Positions 59,557 to 64,000 of a stretch of 64,000 nucleotides of DNA are shown piece after piece; the first letter of the stretch is position 1, and the number at the start of each line of letters is the position of its first letter. This DNA comes from Trichostrongylus colubriformis (taxonomy: Eukaryota > Nematoda > Chromadorea > Rhabditida > Trichostrongylidae): positions 27,801,426 to 27,865,425 of the forward strand of contig OZ022256.1 of the NCBI GenBank assembly GCA_963978905.1, in the 5' to 3' direction. The position numbers were made by a program, and so were the translations under genes. The notes beneath the pieces were generated by a model. That model made no database searches. It was not told the DNA's origin and worked only from the letters and a program-made list of their open reading frames with translations.

Positions 59557-59810
59557 CATTAGGGATAATGTGGTTATTGGAAAATACCCAAAAGAAGTCA
59601 CTCGTATGGGAACTAGGGGCCTAGGAAGCTCATTCATGGCGAAATCCCAGTCGAAAAGCGCGCACCAGAGCTGTAGTGTGCCGGCGTCAACTAACGCAGC
59701 TACGCAAAGTATGACCGCGGCCTAACGGTTGACAGTTGACACCTTTGGATGACATACCCCACCTCCAGGCGACGTGATTCCTGGTTGGCTACGATGAGAG
59801 CGGTCAGGAT
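59557..59810 (+). repeat. Interspersed repeat E, copy 1
   Basis: It begins AGCATTAGGGATAATGTGGT and contains TTCATGGCGAAATCCCAGTC and GACGTGATTCCTGGTTGGC. A direct copy lies at 63783-64000. An isolated end of the 22173 MITE family is embedded near 59703-59720. Confidence 0.75.
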
Positions 59811-59843
59811 AGCCTTCTCAGACCTATACGTTCCATGTGACTC

Positions 59844-60250
59844 CTAATATGAATGCTCATCGCTTTCTGCTGTTTTAATGAAAGAGCTTTGATCAATTAA
59901 AAATTCAAGCAACTCATTCTCTTTTCTACACATCCAAAACCAAAGACGAATCGATTTACCAAATACTTTGCTCCCTCCTGTTGCAGTGCTCACACTTGCC
60001 GTTGCTTCGGTTACGACTTGACTAGACAAAAACTCGTGAAGTGAAGCCATCTAATGTATCTTTTTCGCTGTATTCTAGGAATTTTTTGGCAATTCAAAGG
60101 CTTCAAGGGATTCCAATATAGGACTATAGTCGGGAAGTGTAACTTTTTCTCTATCTGGGGGCACATTATGTTGCATAAAACAATTACGATATTCGCGCTC
60201 AGGCGGTCGAGTTACACCTCTGTGCAAATTGTTAGCCTAATCGAGTTTTT
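59844..60250 (-). mobile_element. Mariner-like fragment, minus-strand relative of 20519
   Basis: Read on the minus strand it follows 20519-20930 block by block (an ATTAGGCTAACAATTTG end, AATGTGCCCCCAGATAGAG, then the frame with MASLHEFL, ENELLEF and KTAESDEH). It is old and has no intact end. Confidence 0.5.
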
Positions 60251-60795
60251 GGCCCAACTTCGGAAAATTGGGGATGGCCAATGGATAAAGTGGCAGTTTT
60301 TGAAATTTCTTCTACAAAAAAACCTGCAGCCTGAACAAGGTGACCTACACATACCTGTTACACTTGCCCATCGCACTACACGTACGTAACAAGCGTCAAA
60401 TAAGAGCATTTCCTCGGCAAGGGTCAACGACTCCTCCTTTGTTAAGTATTATATTTTGCCACTCAATAGCCCGTGAATTTTCCGAAATTCGGTCAAATTC
60501 TCGAATTGGCTAAAAACTTGTTCCTTGGGATAATTTGACTCCCTGAATACGAGAATCACAATAGATTTGCATGAGAAGGACTGGCTCACGCGCTACGGGA
60601 TCCCGAACTTACCATGTAATAGTATTATTTCTTCAGAAAAACCTCCATGACCCCATTCAGAGAATCACTTTGCAGATTTTGAAGTGATTTGAGATCAGCA
60701 TCCAGAAACGCGTCCGATGATATATGTATGTCTCGTTACAAATGGTCAGTGCGACCTGTTATCCTTCCCTTGTGAGCCAATCCCATCGCATATTA

Positions 60796-61676
60796 CAGGG
60801 TGCGCCAAAATTAGATGCGTTGTGGACTGATTTTTTGGTAACAGTTTATTAACAGCATTCAGTAACAAAATATATGATTACAACTCAAAATGTCCTTCTT
60901 TGGCACGGATGCAGGCCTCGAGACGGGATGGAAAGTAGTCCACCGTGGCGCGCAGGCACTCTGGGGAGATTTGCTTTCAGGAGGTCTTTCTACAGGGCTT
61001 CGATCGTGTGGTAGTGCTTCGGGCAGAGCTTGCTCTTCAAGTAGAACCATACAAAATAGTCCATCATATTAAGATCGGGACTATTCGGTGGCCAATCTTG
61101 AGCACTGACGAAGCTTGAGAGGTTGTCTTGACACTACTGCTGTGTCACCTTTGACCGATGAGCTGGTGCCGAATCCTGCTGAAACACGAATGGACAGATC
61201 CGAAGTGGCACTATGTCCGCGGCATCAAAGTGTTCTTCAGTACGGTTTCCAAATGAATCCTGTGTTGATCTTGGTAATTTCTTCGATGAAAATGTGTGGT
61301 GACTTGACTCCATACGTAATGGCGGCCCAAATCATGATTTTCTTTGAATGACCAAAACTTCTTGTAACCTCCCTTTGCCGTTAGCCTCTTCAAGGGATGT
61401 GCAATTCACACGAACATTTTGCCGGTTGAAGGTCGACTCCACCGTGAAAAGCTTCTCATCCGAAAAGACAATGGCTCGGTGGCGCGCCGACCTGAACTGA
61501 TGATGATGCCTGATCGAAGTGGTTGAGAGCCAACCATTTCGTGAAAAACGAACGCTGATGACTGTGAGTTTGATAGTGGTAGATGGGAACCAAATCAAGA
61601 CCTTGATAGCCATTACACCCCTTGCTGCAAAAAAAATAGATCAAAAAACCTGCGCACGTAATTTTGGCGCACCCTG
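60796..61676 (-). mobile_element. DD37D Tc1/mariner element, 881 bp, N-terminally shortened
   Basis: The ends share CAGGGTGCGCCAAAATTA and are flanked by TA (60794-60795, 61677-61678). The minus strand encodes most of the catalytic domain: FSDEKLFTVESTFNRQNVRV with Asp at 61460-61458, QQDSAPAHRSK with Asp at 61175-61173, and SPDLNMMDYFVW with Asp at 61061-61059. The last two are separated by 37 residues. An in-frame TAG follows the second motif and there are frameshifts. The DNA-binding half is absent. Confidence 0.9.
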
Positions 61677-61737
61677 TATATGTTAGTGATCCGGATATGG
61701 TACTTCAGTGAATATTATGAATTCTCACTGTGCTCGT

Positions 61738-61768
61738 TGCTTCACTCCGTACGAAAGCGGTCACAAGT
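61738..61768. repeat. Orphan mariner-type terminal repeat
   Basis: GTTTCCTTACAACCTAA followed by TA resembles the inverted end of the 20519 fragment (TTAGGTTGTGAGGAAAG). No partner end is found nearby. Confidence 0.4.
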
Positions 61769-63779
61769 TTCCTTACAACCTAATATATAGCGACTCACTT
61801 CATACTGTTGTGGACTCCCAACCTTACACAATATGTCCATGACAAATGTATGACTGATAACGAAAAGCACCGTTGATTACCTAATGGATGATAAGTATCT
61901 CTAAAAATGTAGCCATAAGCACATCACCTCATTGTATCCTAAGTAGCTATCCCAGAGTGCCATGAAGTAGTTCCCTTCAGGCGCGGCACTCCTCTTCATG
62001 CTTACGAGTAATTTTCTCCCCCCCCCCCCCCCCCCCCAATCAACTATTGATAAATTTAGATACTATTTAGTGAGTCCGCCTTCATACTCCTGCATAAATA
62101 CCCAGTGAAATGCATCATAGAAGTGGTTGTACATAATGTGGTAATAAAACCTTTGTAAAGGTGCGTATAGTTATTCATGTTTCACCAACCAAGAATACAT
62201 TAGTGTTGTTACAATCTTCTTAGGACACGCGAATGGAAGCAGTCTTCTCAACCGTGGAAATTATTGATAATACATACCCAACGAAGCGATGTTCCATATC
62301 CGCCAGTTGCGTACATCCATTGCGACAGTGCGGAGAGCACGATCTCTCAAACATGTAGATGGATGAGTTCGCTTCTGAATACAGCCGCCACACCTGAAAA
62401 GATTGATAGTCTTGTTCCATTCGGGTGGCTATCATTATGCATTTAGATGAGTTTCAGGAGAATCAAGATAATTGCTAATATGATCTCCCTACATCTACGA
62501 GCTATGAGATTCATTGAATGCACTAATCAATTTCAGTGGTATTTTATAATCAGGTTAACACAAACGATTTGACACTCAGTGGCATGATTTGGATCCCTGC
62601 ACTATATTCAGTTCAAGTGTGAGTGGGAAATGAATCTGAAAGTTGAGCCACTACAATCTCAGGTCGTCAAAATTAGCGAACTCTCTGTGGGCAGGAAGAC
62701 CTTTGGGGAGGTTAAACAAGTGGCCACAGAAGAGATGAGGTCAGAGAAGAGGGATGAGTAGGGAACAGTATTCCAAGATGGTGCCAAGGCACACTAATTC
62801 GCTCATCACCCGTGCGATTTGTGCAGCCGCACGCTACCAGTGCCAGAGTTGCACGTTGGTAGCGCAAGACGTGCCCGCCGCTTCCCCTGCTTATCTGCCC
62901 AGTTCGCGAGTCCAGTCACATAGTTCTTACTAGAGGTGCAGAACAATGCAACAATAAGAAGGAACGGAATGAAACGGTCAAAAATAAGAGCCATTAACTG
63001 GATGCGCTTTTGCGCGCCTGCCGTACCACTGGAAGGATTTGTGCAGTCGGCGACAGGCAAAGCAAGCTCTGAACGGCCTCATACGTTGCATCGCAACGCA
63101 CCACAGCAGGACGTGACAAGGGGCCTAAGGAACGTTTTTTGAAAGGTGTTCCATCTCGGATCGTCATCCACTCCTGCTATATCGACAAGAAAATGCTTCC
63201 ACAGTTCTAATCACCATCATTACTCCTGGTGGTGCTTTTGACGATTTAGACTTCATGGTTATTGAGACTGAGACGAGCACTGCCTTACACGTGCACAATA
63301 TCCTGATGAATGGACAAGATGATGGAGCTGACCACGGCAGAGAGCTGTGGTGACTGTCTGCCCTCGCATAACATGTATTAAGTGCTTAACTTATTTGTCG
63401 CCAGTTTTTCGCTAAGTAGCATCTATATTCGAAAAGTTGGTACAAGCTAATTAATCATTTTCCATAATTATCTGCAGCCTTTTCTCATCTTTCTGACACT
63501 TTGATGATACCGTCGCGGTAAGACTGCGCCGTTGTCGGAGAGTTGAAATCACCTATCTCATTTCGCACTTCTCCAATATTTCAAAACCGTTCAGCAACTC
63601 GGCTGTGTTTCAGCACTCTGATAAGACGCCTCCAAAAAGCACTATGTCTGTTGATTACACTGGTGGAAGAAGGGTTTCAAATTTTGCAAAATCCTGCTAA
63701 AAGCGTCTAAGCAAGCGAGCGGATTTGAGCTCGTCACTCACTGTTGCTGGCTTTTCTCGCACCATTTCCCTTTCAAAGA
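61769..63779. other. Stretch without a recognised gene; 20-C run
   Basis: A homopolymer of 20 C lies at 62018-62037. Its exact length in an assembly is unreliable. Short frames near 62806-63142 on both strands have no motif. Confidence 0.45.
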
Positions 63780-64000
63780 CAGCATTAGGGATAATGTGGT
63801 TATTGGAAAATCCCTAAAAATCCCTAAAAGCCACTCGCATGGAAACTGTGGGCTTAAGAAGCTTATTTATGGCGAAATGCCCATCGAAAAGCGCGCCCCC
63901 AAGCTGTAGCGACGGCATAACGGTTAATAGCTGACACCACTGGATGACACGATTCCCCAGGGACGTGATTCTTGGTTGGCCACGGTGAGAGGGACAAGGA
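63780..64000 (+). repeat. Interspersed repeat E, copy 2 (runs to the window edge)
   Basis: A direct copy of 59557-59810 (AGCATTAGGGATAATGTGGT, GCGAAATGCCCATCGAAAAG, ACGTGATTCTTGGTTGGCCA). A short AATCCCTAA duplication near its start distinguishes it. Confidence 0.75.

Noticed and set aside
1..64000. Spliced-leader or 5S RNA cluster
   Set aside because: I looked for the conserved nematode spliced-leader sequence and saw no match; no 5S-like region was recognised.

Overview
The window looks like repeat-dense, gene-poor nuclear DNA of a nematode, most likely a clade V parasite (hookworm or other strongylid). The reasons are: nematode-style splice signals (TTTTTTCAG acceptor, 70-nt intron) around the best exon candidate; several different mariner and DD37D Tc1/mariner elements; a decayed RTE-type LINE; no operons, ribosome-binding sites or dense coding. 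The species is inference.

Almost everything recognisable is mobile DNA. (1) mariner copies with TA target sites: 37268-38519 and 42618-43859 (same family, opposite orientation, both broken, sharing one premature stop) and 57739-59173 (split by a nested MITE). (2) Two shortened DD37D elements: 38802-39716 and 60796-61676. (3) Four long palindromes: 10585-11917 (arms of about 650 bp), 32419-33373 (each arm carries a tRNA-like sequence), and 51563-52244 and 54851-55527 (each built from two inverted copies of the 3' end of a mariner transposase gene). (4) A TTAA-site (piggyBac-like) MITE group with about nine copies, two abutting at 27617. (5) A Mutator-like MITE group with 9-bp target duplications (15770, 19773, 40006, 52376). 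(6) Smaller TIR families around 4835/12888/27004, 22173/53596 and 6932/24815/34430/36310. (7) A degenerate 3' end of an RTE reverse transcriptase gene (45445-46210). (8) A 506-bp Tc1-like MITE at 631-1136 whose unoccupied site survives in an inverted paralogue at 23636-24210.

Layout: 1-9 kb older repeats plus one plausible host exon (8771-9031, minus strand); 9-28 kb foldback and MITE-rich DNA; 29-36 kb TTAA MITEs and the tRNA-like palindrome; 37-44 kb the mariner pair enclosing other elements; 45-50 kb the LINE remnant and quiet sequence; 51-62 kb palindromic and decayed mariners. I found no complete host gene. No intact transposase was found either, so every element here looks non-autonomous. 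The long palindromes and many TIR elements could yield double-stranded RNA if transcribed; that is inference. All similarities were judged by eye.
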